Translations under genes and position numbers: made by a program | Source: Tunturibacter gelidoferens | GTDB lineage: Bacteria; Acidobacteriota; Terriglobia; Terriglobales; Acidobacteriaceae | Assembly (NCBI RefSeq): GCF_040358255.1 | Contig: NZ_CP132938.1 | Span: forward strand, 3,224,001 to 3,288,000 | Length of the DNA stretch: 64,000 nt | Reading direction: 5' to 3' | Part shown: piece after piece, positions 46,223 through 54,542 of the stretch | How positions within the stretch are numbered: the stretch's first letter is position 1 | Layout of the letters: each line of letters begins with the position of its first letter | Notes under the pieces: model-generated | The model's input: only the letters and a program-made list of their open reading frames with translations | The model's database searches: none | What the model was told of the DNA's origin: nothing

Positions 46223-46223
46223 G

Positions 46224-46712
46224 TCAGTTAGAGGATACCCGAGATGGCGGCGCGAAGCGTCGGTTGGCCAAAGATATGGGCAGCCCAACCAGGAAGACCA
46301 TGGCGGCGATGCTGTTGATGAGAACCGCGAGAGTGGGGTCGTTCCTGGGGTAGAGGTTCGTGTGTGGAAGCACGAGATAGTACATAACAGCGTAGATGAA
46401 AGCTCCGTAGAGCAGCCCGGCTACGATGGCGTGACGAGCAAGAAACGGCAGGGCACGGGCTGCCAGGACGAAGAGCGTCGCCCAGACAAGTGCAATGAAG
46501 AGATGCGCTGCCAGGCCGAGTAGAACGCTGGGGATGCCGTCGGAGTATGAGGCGCGGCCAAGGATGCCGCTCGCGATCGCCTGCGGTATCTGCCTGGGAG
46601 GTATTCCGCGCAGGCCATAGAAGATGATCGGATCGACCATGTCGAGGAGAGCGGCCACCATCGCGCCGATCAGGATTGCCTTCGGGACGGAGCGGCTCAA
46701 GTCGTTTGGCAT
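46224..46712 (-). CDS. Hypothetical four-helix membrane protein
   Basis: A 162-residue integral membrane protein with about four hydrophobic segments: ~11-32, ~62-82 (LLGLAAHLFIALVWATLFVLAA), ~94-114 and ~130-148. Function unknown; the layout is similar to the YagU-type inner-membrane proteins, but without a decisive motif. Its stop codon lies one base from the pgk start, so it is the first gene of the pgk unit. Confidence 0.7.
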   Translation of the reverse strand: MPNDLSRSVPKAILIGAMVAALLDMVDPIIFYGLRGIPPRQIPQAIASGILGRASYSDGIPSVLLGLAAHLFIALVWATLFVLAARALPFLARHAIVAGLLYGAFIYAVMYYLVLPHTNLYPRNDPTLAVLINSIAAMVFLVGLPISLANRRFAPPSRVSSN

Positions 46713-46739
46713 GGGAAATTCTAAAGCATCCCCAGAAGA

Positions 46740-47114
46740 TTATTCGGGGATGAAGGCGTCGACTTCGATCTCGATGCGCCAGGCTGGGTTGAGCAGCGCG
46801 GCAACGACCACCATGGTGGCGGCGGGAAGAATCAGGCCAAAGAATTGGCCGTGAACACGGCCAGCGGCCTCCCAGTCTTCCGCGCGGGTGAGATACATAC
46901 GGGTGCGGTACACATGATCAATCGAGCTACCGGCGTTTCTGAGCGCGGCGGCGATTAGGGTCAGGCATTGGTCAGTCTGTTCCGCGACGTCCGCCGCGTC
47001 TGCGCCTACGGGGCCGGTGCCGGAGACGTGGACATGGTTGCCGATACGGACGGCGCGGGAGAAGCCGATGACTGGCTCGAAGGGTGACGTGCCGGGGATA
47101 TTTTTTCTGATCAT
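46740..47114 (-). CDS. RidA/YjgF-family protein lacking the catalytic arginine
   Basis: A 124-residue Rid-fold protein (FSRAVRIGNHVHVSGTGPVG; VYRTRMYLTRAEDWEAAGRV; IEIEVDAFIPE). RidA proper hydrolyses enamine/imine intermediates with an Arg in a PARS/PART motif. Here the equivalent reads LPAATMVVVAALL, with Ala in place of Arg. It therefore belongs to the non-RidA (Rid4-7-like) groups whose chemistry is different or unknown. It lies 27 bp upstream of the membrane-protein gene on the same strand. Confidence 0.85.
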   Translation of the reverse strand: MIRKNIPGTSPFEPVIGFSRAVRIGNHVHVSGTGPVGADAADVAEQTDQCLTLIAAALRNAGSSIDHVYRTRMYLTRAEDWEAAGRVHGQFFGLILPAATMVVVAALLNPAWRIEIEVDAFIPE

Positions 47115-47140
47115 ATTGTGCCTGCGATGTCCTTTCGAGG

Positions 47141-48271
47141 CTAGACGGCCACTTTGGCCTCGGTCTTTTTGCGGAAAAGCAGATTACGAACGACGTCGCG
47201 CATCGGCTCTTCGTAATATAGAAAAATCAAGCAACAAAGAATAATGAGGACTAACGGAGAGAGAGCCGCGTCGAGACCTGGGTGGGAGCGGCTTAGCAGG
47301 CGGTGAACGCCTTCGCGGACGAGTGCTTGCAGAAGATAGATCGAGAAGCTGGCGCCGCCCAGCAGAAGCATTGGCCGGCTGGAGAGAAGATTGGTGAGCC
47401 ATCCACGGCCATTGGCGAGACGATAGATTGACCAGCCGAAGCAAAGGACAGCAGCCAGCGAAGTCAGCAAATCTCCGACCCCGCTGGCAATCAGGACGCA
47501 GCACGGAAGGATACCGGCGGCCGTGATCCAGTCGTTGGTTGGGACATCAGGTTCGCGGTTGCGCTTCTCCAGGAAGAGCGCCCCAAGAACCATGCCAAGC
47601 GCAAACTCTGGCAGACAGAGGACGGGGAGGATGATTGAGCGGGTAAGCCATGTCGCCGTCATCAACGGATGGAAAAGGGGGGTGCGGAGGGCCACATTGA
47701 GGAGAAAAAGCGCTGCCGCGCAAAGCCAGAGTGTAGCCGTGTTCCGGGCGCGGCGCAGGGGGAACAGAAGTAGCGGGAAGCAGATGTAGAAGAACGCCTC
47801 CACGGAGAGCGTCCAGGCTTGAATGATCCACGCGTAGCCAGTACCCGAAACCGGAGGCACCCACGATTGCAGCATGGGGAAGATCAGGAGTTCCCCGCGG
47901 TCAGGAAGACGCCCATGAAGGGGGATACTGATGGCGATGGCCAACAGATAAACCGGGTAAAGCCGGGCGACACGCGCCACGAAGAACTTGTAGATGTCGC
48001 GAGGAGTCTGGAGATTGCCCTGGTACGTGTAGAAAAGAATAAAGCCGGAGAGCATGAAGAAGAGCGCGACGCCGAGCTCGCCGTGCTGCAGGAAGACCGT
48101 GATGGGATGCGGCATGTGGACACGTTCGGTGAAGGCCGCCCCAAAGTGAAAAGCCAGGACCCAGATTGCCGCGAAGAAGCGAATCCCGGTCAGAGCGTGA
48201 AGGCCGCCCCGCCGAATTCGCTTTCCGGGCGTTGGAACTAGACCCTCGTGAAGCAACTCCGCAGTGGACAT
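47141..48271 (-). CDS. Acyltransferase 3 (OafA/YrhL-like) membrane protein
   Basis: A 376-residue integral-membrane O-acyltransferase with about ten helices. The family hallmark LTGIRFFAAIWVLAFHFGAA (arginine and histidine of the active site) lies at ~27-46, followed by GVALFFMLSGFILFYTY. These enzymes acetylate surface polysaccharide, LPS or peptidoglycan sugars on the periplasmic side. The target is not shown by the neighbours. It has a basic C-terminal tail (FRKKTEAKV). Confidence 0.9.
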   Translation of the reverse strand: MSTAELLHEGLVPTPGKRIRRGGLHALTGIRFFAAIWVLAFHFGAAFTERVHMPHPITVFLQHGELGVALFFMLSGFILFYTYQGNLQTPRDIYKFFVARVARLYPVYLLAIAISIPLHGRLPDRGELLIFPMLQSWVPPVSGTGYAWIIQAWTLSVEAFFYICFPLLLFPLRRARNTATLWLCAAALFLLNVALRTPLFHPLMTATWLTRSIILPVLCLPEFALGMVLGALFLEKRNREPDVPTNDWITAAGILPCCVLIASGVGDLLTSLAAVLCFGWSIYRLANGRGWLTNLLSSRPMLLLGGASFSIYLLQALVREGVHRLLSRSHPGLDAALSPLVLIILCCLIFLYYEEPMRDVVRNLLFRKKTEAKVAV

Positions 48272-48325
48272 GGCGCCAAGTATATAGGGAGGCGGATCGT
48301 GACGGGAGCCGCTAACAGAGGCGCT

Positions 48326-48967
48326 TCAGGTTCGTTCGATCTTCGATCGGGCGTGGAGCTCCTCACGTAGCTTTGCGTTCTCTGCATCGAGCTTAGCGAG
48401 TCTTTGAGAAAGCGGTGCGATGACCTGCTGAATCTCCTCCGCCGTGTAGCGAGGAGTGATGTGTTGCGGACAGTTCCAGTCAAACGCTTCAACGTGGACG
48501 AGGATGACTCTCTCGATGACCGAAGACCTGTCCGCAGGTCGGAAGGATTCGATCAGCGCCGGGGCTTCGGAATCATGCTCATGCACCTCGACGCGGCCAA
48601 GAACTTTGAGACGCGTCTGGTTTGGATAATCCATGAAGAAAAGTGCGACACGTGCGTCGTGGTCGAAGTTTCCCAGACTGATGTACTGCTTATTCCCGCG
48701 CAAATCCGCGAAACCGAGGAGGCCCGGCTCGATGACCCGGACGAAACCCTTCGGGCCACCGCGGTGTTGCACGTAAGGCCAGCCCGTCTCGCTGACCGAA
48801 GCCATGTAGAAGCTGTCCCGCAGCGCGATGAAAGCCTGCTCATCTCGGCCAAGAGTATTGCCCGACGGCGAATGCTCCGTCATGCGCTCATACTGGCGTC
48901 TGCTGCCGTGCTCCTGCTGATGTTGTTTGACGAGTGGGGTGAAGGCTAGTTCTTGAAAGCGACCCAT
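48326..48967 (-). CDS. Pyridoxamine 5'-phosphate oxidase-family (FMN-binding split barrel) protein
   Basis: A 213-residue protein. N-terminal FQELAFTPLVKQHQQEHGSR and the split-barrel segments FIALRDSFYMASVSETGWPY, VQHRGGPKGFVRV, FADLRGNKQYISLGN and VALFFMDYPNQTRLKVLGR are typical of the PNPOx-like flavoprotein family. The C-terminal ~40 residues (LSQRLAKLDAENAKLREEL) form a leucine-rich coiled coil, an addition that may promote oligomerisation. Substrate unknown; likely an FMN- or F420-type reductase or a heme/flavin-binding protein. Confidence 0.85.
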   Translation of the reverse strand: MGRFQELAFTPLVKQHQQEHGSRRQYERMTEHSPSGNTLGRDEQAFIALRDSFYMASVSETGWPYVQHRGGPKGFVRVIEPGLLGFADLRGNKQYISLGNFDHDARVALFFMDYPNQTRLKVLGRVEVHEHDSEAPALIESFRPADRSSVIERVILVHVEAFDWNCPQHITPRYTAEEIQQVIAPLSQRLAKLDAENAKLREELHARSKIERT

Positions 48968-49090
48968 AGTGCACGCTCGATCCGGGCAGGTGGACTCGCT
49001 GCCAAGAGATTCGATTCGAGATGGGTTAGAGATGATGCAGAATGTGCCCAGGCAGCAGCGGGAACTGCCACTACCCGGGCGTCCTCATGT

Positions 49091-50101
49091 CTAGAGGCCT
49101 TTTTTTACAAGGAAGGTAATGAGATCTTTCACGCGGTTGGAGTAACCCCACTCGTTGTCATACCAGCTGATCACCTTGCCGGTGTTCTGGCCGACGACCT
49201 TGGTCAGCTTGCTGTCGACGATGCTGCTGAGGGGGTTGCCCTTGAAGTCGGAGGAAACAAGTTCCTCGTCGGTGAAGCCCAGAATTCCCTTCAACTCACC
49301 ATCAGCGGCCTTCTTGAGAGCTTCGTTGATCGACTTATCAGTGATGGGCTTCTCGGAGACGAACGTGAGGTCAACCACAGAGACATTCGGGGTCGGAACG
49401 CGCATCGAGAAGCCGTCGAGCTTCCCGTCCATTGCAGGAACGACGAGCCTCAGGGCTTTGGCGGCTCCAGTGCTCGATGGAATCATCGAGAGGGCGGCAG
49501 CGCGGGCGCGACGCAGGTCCTTGTGTGGGGTATCGAGAATGACCTGATCGTTGGTGTAGCTGTGGATCGTGGTCATGATGCCGGAGGCGATGCCGAAGGT
49601 GTCGTGAAGCACCTTGACGACGGGCGCGAGACAGTTGGTCGTGCAGCTCGCATTCGAGATGACGTTGTGCTTCGCCGCCTCGTACTTGCCGTCGTTCACG
49701 CCGAGCACGATAGTGATGTCCTCGTTGGTCGCAGGGGCAGAGATGATGACCTTCTTCACTGTGCTGCCAAGGTGAGCCTTGGCCTTTTCGGCGTCTGTAA
49801 AGAAGCCGGTGGACTCAACCACAATCTGCGCTCCGACCGAGGCCCAGTCCAGCTTGGCCGGATCGCGCTCAGCGAAGACTTTGATCTTCTTCCCATCGAC
49901 CGCGATGAAATCGGATCCGTGGGTGATCTCGTTCTTCAGGTTGCCGAGGATGGAGTCGTATTTGAGGAGGTGTGCCAGCGTGGCGGGGGTAGTTAGGTCG
50001 TTTACGGCTACGAATTCAATGTCAGGGTTTCCTAAAGCGGAGCGGAATACGTTGCGTCCAATGCGGCCGAAGCCGTTGATGCCTACCTTTACAGCTGCCA
50101 T
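49091..50101 (-). CDS. gapA: Glyceraldehyde-3-phosphate dehydrogenase, type I
   Basis: A 336-residue NAD-dependent glycolytic enzyme. The Rossmann motif is INGFGRIGRNVFR, Asp35 (VAVNDLT) indicates NAD preference, and the catalytic Cys153 lies in ASCTTNCLAP. The substrate-binding IHSYTNDQ and C-terminal WYDNEWGYSNRV are conserved. It is encoded on the same strand as pgk and tpiA but 3-6 kb away, with unrelated genes between, so the classical gap-pgk-tpi operon is dispersed here. Confidence 0.97.
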   Translation of the reverse strand: MAAVKVGINGFGRIGRNVFRSALGNPDIEFVAVNDLTTPATLAHLLKYDSILGNLKNEITHGSDFIAVDGKKIKVFAERDPAKLDWASVGAQIVVESTGFFTDAEKAKAHLGSTVKKVIISAPATNEDITIVLGVNDGKYEAAKHNVISNASCTTNCLAPVVKVLHDTFGIASGIMTTIHSYTNDQVILDTPHKDLRRARAAALSMIPSSTGAAKALRLVVPAMDGKLDGFSMRVPTPNVSVVDLTFVSEKPITDKSINEALKKAADGELKGILGFTDEELVSSDFKGNPLSSIVDSKLTKVVGQNTGKVISWYDNEWGYSNRVKDLITFLVKKGL

Positions 50102-50294
50102 GATTGTCGGTTACTCCTGTCGTGTTTGCTGCGTTATCTATCCGTATGACCATTGTAGAGCGCGGCGAACGGCTCTGCACGCCATCAGAGCGGGATGCTA
50201 CCACTCGAGCCGATGCGGCGCAAACTTCGGCGCGGCTTCTCGCGACCACGCAGCAGTGACAGACGGCGAGACGAATCGCTCATCAACCATTTAT

Positions 50295-50528
50295 TTAGAA
50301 GTTGAAAAACTTTTCGCGAAGGGCGTCTTCGTAGTTTTTCTTAGCCTCTTTTGCCTTCTCTCGAGCATCTTCCTCACGCGAGTCGGCGGCCTCCCAGGCA
50401 TCAATCTCTGCCTCGGAGTGATTGACCGATGCGAGCGCCTCTTCTTCGCGGATGGTGGTGACCCATTGATCGACAGCTTCTTTGTATGCGGCCTGCATCT
50501 GGTTCAGATCGGACACTTCAACAGCCAT
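50295..50528 (-). CDS. Small acidic helical protein, hypothetical
   Basis: A 77-residue protein rich in Glu, Ala and Lys (YKEAVDQWVTTIREEEALA; REEDAREKAKEAKKNYEDAL), predicted to be nearly all coiled helix. A purine-rich ribosome site AAAAGAGGTGG lies six bases before its start. No signal or membrane segment. Function unknown; it lies alone between gapA and a divergent kinase-like gene. Confidence 0.6.
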   Translation of the reverse strand: MAVEVSDLNQMQAAYKEAVDQWVTTIREEEALASVNHSEAEIDAWEAADSREEDAREKAKEAKKNYEDALREKFFNF

Positions 50529-50700
50529 GGTCCACCTCTTTTACTTGCGACACTACTGCAGATATGTGAAATGACGATGTAAGCCGCTGAGAAAAAGAGA
50601 GATGAGAGTGTCAAGTTCGGATCATCGGGGCGGTCGGCGGAGTATCGCAAGAGGTGCGAGGGATTTGCGGGAGGCTTCGGCGCTGTGTTACAAGCGTCCT

Positions 50701-51549
50701 ATGCGCGAATTGCGCGAATGGATAAGCGAAAAGATGAGACGACGCCCTAGACGTGGACCGAATGATTCGGAGTCCACGGGGAAAAGTGGGCAGGAGTTGC
50801 CCTCGAACCAGCCAGCTCCCCTAAGACCAACCTACCCGGAGGCTGCGCCGGTACGCGCCGCAGAGTCCGCGCCAGTCAAGGCTGAACAAGCTCTTGAACC
50901 AACCACCGCAGCGGAACCCATAGTCGCCCCGACCGCAACCGCGGCGGAGCGTTCAGAGCCTGCTGAGCCAAAGATGGTAATGGAAACCCAGCCAGAGTCG
51001 CTCGGAACACCGCCCGCAGAGTTGACAGCGACCAAGTCGCCAAAGGGGTACGTTGTACTTGCGATCGGTCTGCCCGGCTCGGGTAAGACGACCTGGTATA
51101 AGCGTCGGGGCGTAACGCCTCTATCGAGCGACCTGCTGCGCACTCTCCTATTCGACGACATCACCGAACAGCGCTATCAGGGACTCGTATTTTCGACGTT
51201 GCGAAGCTTGCTGCGCGCCCGTCTTATCGCCAAGATGCCGTGGAACTACGTGGACGCGACGAACCTGTCACCTCACGAGCGCCGACAGTGGATCAAGATG
51301 GCCAAGAGCTTCGGCTACGAGGTGCAGGCAGTATTCTTCGACGTGCCTTTGGCCGTATGCATGGAACGCAACTCGAAGCGCGATCGCCAGGTAACCGACG
51401 AGGTGATGCAGAAGATGGCCGAGCGCCTCAAACCGCCCACCTTCAAGGAAGGCTTCGAAAAGATCACGGTAGTACGCGTGAAAGGCCAGCCCGGCACGGC
51501 AGGAGAGCCAACGGCTGATACAGTCCCAGTCCCGGAGACTTCAGAGTAG
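50701..51549 (+). CDS. P-loop (AAA_33/polynucleotide-kinase-like) ATPase with disordered N-terminus
   Basis: A 282-residue protein. Residues ~1-115 are low-complexity (Pro, Ala, Glu) after a short basic start. The C-terminal half is a P-loop kinase domain: Walker A IGLPGSGKTTWYKR at ~122-132, SSDLLRTLLFDD, YVDATNLSPHERRQWIKMAK and FFDVPLAVCMERNSKRDRQV, the pattern of zeta-toxin/T4 polynucleotide-kinase-like phosphotransferases. Substrate unknown (RNA end, sugar or nucleotide). An in-frame ATG at 50602 would add 33 Arg/Ser-rich residues; neither start has a good ribosome site. Confidence 0.75.
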   Translation: MRELREWISEKMRRRPRRGPNDSESTGKSGQELPSNQPAPLRPTYPEAAPVRAAESAPVKAEQALEPTTAAEPIVAPTATAAERSEPAEPKMVMETQPESLGTPPAELTATKSPKGYVVLAIGLPGSGKTTWYKRRGVTPLSSDLLRTLLFDDITEQRYQGLVFSTLRSLLRARLIAKMPWNYVDATNLSPHERRQWIKMAKSFGYEVQAVFFDVPLAVCMERNSKRDRQVTDEVMQKMAERLKPPTFKEGFEKITVVRVKGQPGTAGEPTADTVPVPETSE

Positions 51550-51585
51550 CGTCGCAGCTCGCCACAGCAGGTTAGAGTAAAAGAC

Positions 51586-52335
51586 ATGCCCACGGTTGGC
51601 GTTGAGTTCGCGAAGGTGAGCTATACGCTGGCAGGTGGGCGTGTTTTATTGCGTGACGTCTCTTTGCAGCTCGAGGCGGGAACGACAACAGCCCTGCTGG
51701 GACGCAGTGGATCTGGCAAGACCACGCTGTTACGCATGGTAAACAATCTGGTGACGCCCAGCGCGGGTGAGGTGACCGTCGCAGGCAGTCAGACGCAAAA
51801 TGGCGACATCATAGCGCTGCGGCGCAATATCGGGTACGTCATCCAGGAGACGGGACTGTTTCCACACATGACGGTGGAGCGTAACGCCGGGATGGCACTT
51901 GAGCTGGCGGGACGTTCGAAGCAGGAGATCGCGACACGGGTTCACGAGGTCATGTCGCTGGTGGGATTGGACTATGAAGAGTTTCGCGGACGGTACCCGT
52001 GGCAGCTCTCAGGCGGCCAGCGTCAGCGAGTGGGCCTGGCACGCGCGCTCGCAACCGACCCGACCGTATTGTTGATGGATGAGCCCTTTGGCGCGCTCGA
52101 TCCAATAACCCGCGCCGAGATGCAGACCATGCTGCGAGATCTGCTGAAGAAGGTAGGGAAGACGGTCTTGCTCGTGACTCATGATCTCGATGAAGCTCTC
52201 TACCTGGCCAGCCGAGTAGTGTTTCTCTCCGAAGGCACAGTGGTTGCAGATCTTCCTGCGGGAGAGGTTGCGCGATCAGAAAACCATCATGTAAAGGATT
52301 ATGTTCTTGCCGTACACCGCAGGGTGCACACATGA
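51586..52335 (+). CDS. ABC transporter ATPase, osmoprotectant/quaternary-amine type
   Basis: A 249-residue ATP-binding subunit. Walker A is GRSGSGKTTLLRM, the Q-loop lies in GYVIQETGLFPHMT, the signature is LSGGQRQRVGLARAL, Walker B is VLLMDEPFGALD and the switch His is LLVTHDLDEAL. It lacks the C-terminal CBS domains found in many OpuCA proteins. Its stop overlaps the permease start by 4 bp (ATGA), and the third gene is a QAT-type binding protein, which identifies the system. Confidence 0.92.
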   Translation: MPTVGVEFAKVSYTLAGGRVLLRDVSLQLEAGTTTALLGRSGSGKTTLLRMVNNLVTPSAGEVTVAGSQTQNGDIIALRRNIGYVIQETGLFPHMTVERNAGMALELAGRSKQEIATRVHEVMSLVGLDYEEFRGRYPWQLSGGQRQRVGLARALATDPTVLLMDEPFGALDPITRAEMQTMLRDLLKKVGKTVLLVTHDLDEALYLASRVVFLSEGTVVADLPAGEVARSENHHVKDYVLAVHRRVHT

Positions 52336-52964
52336 TGAACTTCCTTCGTCAAAACGGGTACGACATCGGTCGACTGACCTTTGAGCATCTCTGGCTAACT
52401 CTATCCGCGATGCTGTTGGCTGCAGCGATAGGGTTGCCATTGGGCATCCTGCTAACCCGAAGACAGAAGCTCGCCAAGCCGATCATCGGGTTTGCGAACA
52501 TATTGCAAACGGTTCCAAGCCTCGCGCTGTTCGGGTTGCTCCTACCCGTCCCATGGCTGGGAGAGAACGCGGCCCGGCTGGCGATCCTTGCGCTGACCGG
52601 GTACGCACTCTTACCCATTCTGCGTAACACCTATGCTGGGATAGGAAGCGTAGACCCTGCGTTGGTAGACGTAGCTAACGCGATGGGGATGACCTCCTGG
52701 CAACGCCTGCTGAAGGTGGAACTGCCGTTGGCCGCGAGCGTAATCCTTGCCGGCCTCCGAACCGCGACCGTAACCTGTGTCGGCGTCGCGACCATCGCCG
52801 CCGCGATCGGAGCGGGTGGCTTAGGAGAACTAATCTTTCGCGGCGTGGCTAGTGTCGACAACGGGCTGGTACTGGCAGGTGCGATTCCGGCAGCGCTCTT
52901 GGCCTTGGTCGCGGATGCGGGACTGGGCTTATTGGAAAAACGATTGGCCGTGAGGAGAGTCTGA
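52332..52964 (+). CDS. ABC transporter permease, osmoprotectant type
   Basis: A 210-residue permease with about five membrane helices (ending in DAGLGLLEKRLAVR). The cytoplasmic coupling motif is DPALVDVANAMGMTSWQRLLKVELPLA, written here only in part as VANAMGMTSWQRLLKVELP. The length and motif match OpuCB/YehW-like subunits. It overlaps the ATPase gene by 4 bp at its start and the binding-protein gene by 1 bp at its end, so the three are translated as a unit. Confidence 0.92.
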   Translation: MMNFLRQNGYDIGRLTFEHLWLTLSAMLLAAAIGLPLGILLTRRQKLAKPIIGFANILQTVPSLALFGLLLPVPWLGENAARLAILALTGYALLPILRNTYAGIGSVDPALVDVANAMGMTSWQRLLKVELPLAASVILAGLRTATVTCVGVATIAAAIGAGGLGELIFRGVASVDNGLVLAGAIPAALLALVADAGLGLLEKRLAVRRV

Positions 52965-53884
52965 TGGATGCCGATTGCATTCTGCGTCGGCTGGCTTCGA
53001 GGATTCTATCGTTGTCCCTCGTCGGATTGATCGCCTGCGCCCCCCCGAGGTCCTCACGAATCACGATTGGTGCGAAGAACTTCACCGAGCAGGTGGTCCT
53101 GGGGGAGATGCTCGCACAGGAGATCGAAGCCGTGACCGGGGAGCAGGTGGACCGGCGTTTCTACCTGGCGGGCAGCTACCTCTGCCAGCAGGCGCTGGTC
53201 AGCGGACGCATCGATGGATACGTGGAGTACACAGGGACGGCGTTGACCGCGATCTTGAAGCAGCCACTTCCTCCAGTGGGCCAGCGGGATGAGGCGACGG
53301 TTTTTCGTGAGGTCAGCAATTTGTACGCATCAAAGTATCGGGTGAAGGTAGGTCCCGGGCTGGGGTTCGAAGACACGTTCGCGATGGTAGTGCGCGGTGA
53401 CGATGCGAAACGGCTGGGCGTCAAGACGATCTCGGACGCTGTAAAGACGACTCCCGACCCGAACGGATGGAGGCTCGGGGTGGGCTATGAATTTCAGTCA
53501 CGGCCGGATGGTTTGCGCGGCCTCGAGGCTACCTACGGACTAAAATTTGCAGGCGACCCTAGAACGATGGATCTAGGACTGCTCTATCGCGCACTGTCGA
53601 GCGATCAGGTCGATATGGTGGCGGGCAACTCGACCGACGGGCCGATACGAGCTCTCGGATTCGTAGTGCTGGAGGACGACAAGCACTACTTTCCGCCCTA
53701 TGAAGCGGTCCCGCTGATACGGCAGGATTCTCTGCTGCGGCATCCAGGAATTCAGGTCGCGATGGAGCGGCTGGCAGGCAAGGTGAGCGCGGACGAGGTA
53801 CGGGGAATGAACTACGCGGTGGACTCCGAGCACAGGGACGTGGCGGACGTAGTGAGAGAGTTCCGCAAGTCGAAGGGGCTATGA
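52964..53884 (+). CDS. Osmoprotectant/glycine betaine-type substrate-binding lipoprotein
   Basis: A 306-residue binding protein of the OpuAC/OsmF family. The signal peptide ends in a lipobox-like LIAC (~24-27). The mature start RITIGAKNFTEQVVLGEMLA is the family signature, followed by GRIDGYVEYTGTALTAIL, VGYEFQSRPDGL and AGNSTDGPIRALGFVVLEDD. It probably delivers glycine betaine, choline or proline-like solutes; YehZ/OsmF homologs can have low betaine affinity, so the ligand is open. A separate gene, not a permease fusion. Confidence 0.9.
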   Translation: MDADCILRRLASRILSLSLVGLIACAPPRSSRITIGAKNFTEQVVLGEMLAQEIEAVTGEQVDRRFYLAGSYLCQQALVSGRIDGYVEYTGTALTAILKQPLPPVGQRDEATVFREVSNLYASKYRVKVGPGLGFEDTFAMVVRGDDAKRLGVKTISDAVKTTPDPNGWRLGVGYEFQSRPDGLRGLEATYGLKFAGDPRTMDLGLLYRALSSDQVDMVAGNSTDGPIRALGFVVLEDDKHYFPPYEAVPLIRQDSLLRHPGIQVAMERLAGKVSADEVRGMNYAVDSEHRDVADVVREFRKSKGL

Positions 53885-53930
53885 ATGGAGGTCCATCGCA
53901 GTGTCGCAGAGAGCAACGGGAGGAATCTAG

Positions 53931-54428
53931 ATGGTTGAGCCGTGGTTGCGAGGGACGTTGACTGAAATCGACGCGGTAAGGCGACAGGTGCTGCACGCTC
54001 TGGAACTGGCGGCGGAGGACGTCGAGCGTTGGTGTGCAGGATTGGGCGATGAGGAGATGAATGCGCGGCCGTTTGGCATAGCTCCGGTGGCGTTTCATCT
54101 CCGTCACATCGCGCGAAGCCTCGATCGTCTGCTGACCTATGCGGAGGGTGGGGCTTTATCCGGGACACAAATGGATGCGTTGGCCAGTGAGATGCAGGAT
54201 GGTGCGTCTGCCGAGGTTGTGCTCGCTGAGGTCCGGGCTGGATTGGCTGAGGCACGACAGCGCGTATTGATGGTCTCGCAGGGAAGTTATGAAGATCCGC
54301 GTGGAGTGGGCCGGGCGTTGTTGCCCAGCACGGTAGGCGGACTGCTTGTCCATTGCGCGGAGCATACGCAGCGGCACATCGGACAGGCTGTCACAACGGC
54401 GAAGATCGTGACGGGAGCGCGTGTCTAA
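53931..54428 (+). CDS. DinB-family protein
   Basis: A 165-residue four-helix-bundle protein of the DinB/YfiT type. The three metal-ligand histidines expected for the family are visible: VAFHLRHIARSLDR (first) and HCAEHTQRHIGQ (second and third). Members of the fold include thiol-dependent transferases using mycothiol or bacillithiol. A bacillithiol synthesis gene (bshA) lies 4 kb away, so a BstA-like S-transferase role is possible but unproven. Confidence 0.82.
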   Translation: MVEPWLRGTLTEIDAVRRQVLHALELAAEDVERWCAGLGDEEMNARPFGIAPVAFHLRHIARSLDRLLTYAEGGALSGTQMDALASEMQDGASAEVVLAEVRAGLAEARQRVLMVSQGSYEDPRGVGRALLPSTVGGLLVHCAEHTQRHIGQAVTTAKIVTGARV

Positions 54429-54542
54429 CTGTCTCACCTCTCGTTAGAAGGGCTATGTCATCCGATAGGTGGAGCGAAAGATCCTCCGTTTGCATGGTTG
54501 ACTGTTCCCAATGGGCCGCGTTGAATCGCTGCGAGGAAGAAC

